From positions 62,001-126,000 of the forward strand of contig CAZAIB010000001.1 in the NCBI GenBank assembly GCA_964485095.1: a stretch of 64,000 nt of DNA, in the 5' to 3' direction. This document shows positions 62,878 through 64,000 of the stretch, piece after piece. Every line of letters begins with the position of its first letter. Position 1 is the stretch's first letter. The stretch comes from CAYNWT01 sp964485095 (GTDB lineage: Bacteria > Planctomycetota > Planctomycetia > Planctomycetales > Planctomycetaceae). The notes beneath the pieces are model-generated. The model saw only the letters and a program-made list of their open reading frames with translations. It ran no database searches and had not been told where the DNA came from. Made by a program: the position numbers and the translations under genes.

Positions 62878-64000
62878 TTACGCCTCGATTTCATAGCCTT
62901 TTCGTTGTTCTCGGCTTTGCCACTGGGCTGCATCAGAGTCCCCAATAATCATCTCTGTTTTCGGATCGAACTTCAGGGTCCGGTTAAGCCTTGTGGCAAT
63001 ATTTGCCAGGTGACACGTCGTCATGGCTCTGTGGTGCGTGTGAACGTCGCTGATCGGCTGTTCACGCGACGCAATACACTCGAAGAAGTTCTTCATGTGA
63101 TCGCCGGGCTTCTTACCCTTGTAGATTTTGGTAATCGTGTCGCCACTAAGCGGCTTCTCGCTTAGCAACTCAACAGCTTTACCGGTCAGCTTTTGGCGGT
63201 TCACAAAAATTCGCCCCTTGGTTCCTTCGAACATGATTCCATTTTGGAACCCAAGCGTGTCTTTCGCGTTGTGGACGATCCGTAGTTCCATGCCGTTTGC
63301 AAACATGGCCTTCACGTCGAACTGAGTCGCGGTGTTGTATTGCGAATCATCCTGCGGGTGCCCGTCTTTGTATTCGACCGGGAACTTTACCATTACGGGT
63401 TCGACTGAAATCGGACCTGTATTGTCCAATTCCATCGCCCACTGCGCGATGTCGATGTGGTGGGCACCCCAGTCAGTCATCTTGCCGCCAGAGTATTCGT
63501 ACCACCAACGGAACTCATAGTGGCAACGCGACTTCCCCCATCGACCTCCGGGTTTGGATCGGTAGTCGACCATTGGTGCCTGCCCGAGCCACATGTCCCA
63601 GTTCAAACCTGTCGGCACATCGGCCTTTGGGATTGCTCCACTTGTCGGACCACCGCCGATGGCACAGGTGACTTTCTTAAGATCGCCGATGCGCCCTTCG
63701 CGAATAATGGCGATTGCCTGCAGGAACCGTTGACCCATCTCGCTGCGTTGCTGGGTTCCGACCTGAAAGACGCGACCGGTTTCATCCAACGTCTTTCGGA
63801 TGATCTTGCCTTCGTCGATTGTGAGCGTCAAAGGCTTCTCACAGTAAACGTCTTTGCCGGCCTTCATCGCTTCGACGGCGATCTTTGTGTGCCAATGATC
63901 GGGCGTGACAATGGTGACGACATCAATGTCTTCTCGATCAAGAATCTTGCGGTAGTCCTCATAGACATCGACCTGCTTGTCGCCCGGTTGTTCTTTCTTA
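62878..64000 (-). CDS. Gfo/Idh/MocA family oxidoreductase, 5' end outside window
   Basis: The frame continues to the window edge, so at least 374 residues are visible. IVTPDHWHTKIAVEAMKAGK followed by DVYCEKPLTLT gives the NAD-binding half with the catalytic Lys (EKP), and KMTDWGAHHIDIAQWAM the C-terminal helix. It ends DAAQWQSREQRKGYEIEA. The last helices and the GGKMTDWGAHHIDI stretch match the large planctomycete expansion of this family, which oxidises sugars or inositols with NAD(P). Any Tat leader lies beyond the edge. Confidence 0.94.
   Translation of the reverse strand, partial: KKEQPGDKQVDVYEDYRKILDREDIDVVTIVTPDHWHTKIAVEAMKAGKDVYCEKPLTLTIDEGKIIRKTLDETGRVFQVGTQQRSEMGQRFLQAIAIIREGRIGDLKKVTCAIGGGPTSGAIPKADVPTGLNWDMWLGQAPMVDYRSKPGGRWGKSRCHYEFRWWYEYSGGKMTDWGAHHIDIAQWAMELDNTGPISVEPVMVKFPVEYKDGHPQDDSQYNTATQFDVKAMFANGMELRIVHNAKDTLGFQNGIMFEGTKGRIFVNRQKLTGKAVELLSEKPLSGDTITKIYKGKKPGDHMKNFFECIASREQPISDVHTHHRAMTTCHLANIATRLNRTLKFDPKTEMIIGDSDAAQWQSREQRKGYEIEA

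Overview
The window reads as one contiguous piece of a planctomycete chromosome, most like the Planctomycetaceae/Pirellulaceae group; genus cannot be fixed from sequence alone. Supporting signs are a DUF1501 protein with a twin-arginine leader, sulfatase and Gfo/Idh/MocA genes, a DUF1559-type H-X9-DG C-terminus, an MNPYES-type small protein, a tiny lysine-rich MTGYTVNTGS protein, DUF1570 and DUF72 proteins, and many conserved unknowns. No tRNA, rRNA, CRISPR array, transposase, integrase or phage gene was recognised. Coding density is high, GC is moderate to high, and GTG/TTG starts and 4-base stop/start overlaps are common.

Layout. 1-2.2 kb: end of an ABC permease and a half-transporter whose ATPase motifs are degenerate. 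2.4-3.5 kb: a small alarmone-hydrolase-like HD protein and a conserved unknown. 3.8-13 kb: an envelope block with three tandem paralogous secreted proteins (glycine-rich in two), a perfect terminator, a very long secretin with an expanded array of N-domains, a putative lipoprotein, a BON-domain protein and a membrane protein. 13-18.8 kb: DUF72, truncated globin, DUF1501, a DUF1559-like membrane pair, a polyarginine mini-protein and a glyoxalase-II-like hydrolase. 19-22.4 kb: a membrane protein with an apparent parvulin-type domain inserted, coupled to an ABC ATPase. 22.4-26.9 kb: nitrilase, divergent from a nucleotidyltransferase/Rieske oxygenase/sulfatase operon. 27-31 kb: tiny basic protein, arginase, YacG, a secreted unknown, a TVP38-type protein. 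31-35.4 kb: orphan response regulator, divergent from a short-chain dehydrogenase/alpha-beta hydrolase/Baeyer-Villiger monooxygenase operon, then a palindromic repeat. 35.6-42.7 kb: PSP1, a helical-repeat protein plus methyltransferase, a DgcN-like/dipeptide-epimerase pair, LarC with a histidine-rich tail, and UbiE/MenG. 42.8-49.2 kb: two divergent PilZ-type genes, an M49-like peptidase, a GH18 chitinase lacking a normal start codon, YaiI family, small membrane and TPR proteins. 49.4-64 kb: an alkyltransferase-endonuclease V fusion, orphan TrpB, serine protease, BioB, prolyl oligopeptidase, a DNA methyltransferase/Uma2 pair, a DUF1570 peptidase, a MoxR/ChlI-like ATPase, a DUF4440 protein, a KAS III-like enzyme and a Gfo/Idh/MocA oxidoreductase running off the end.

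Most genes are in short operons of two to four. The most interesting units are the secretin block with its triplicated paralogues, the parvulin insertion, the degenerate ABC transporter, the one-polypeptide alkyltransferase/EndoV repair enzyme, the methyltransferase-Uma2 pair, and the chitinase whose start codon appears to be ATA behind a good ribosome-binding site. All functional statements are from reading motifs by eye; no database search was run.
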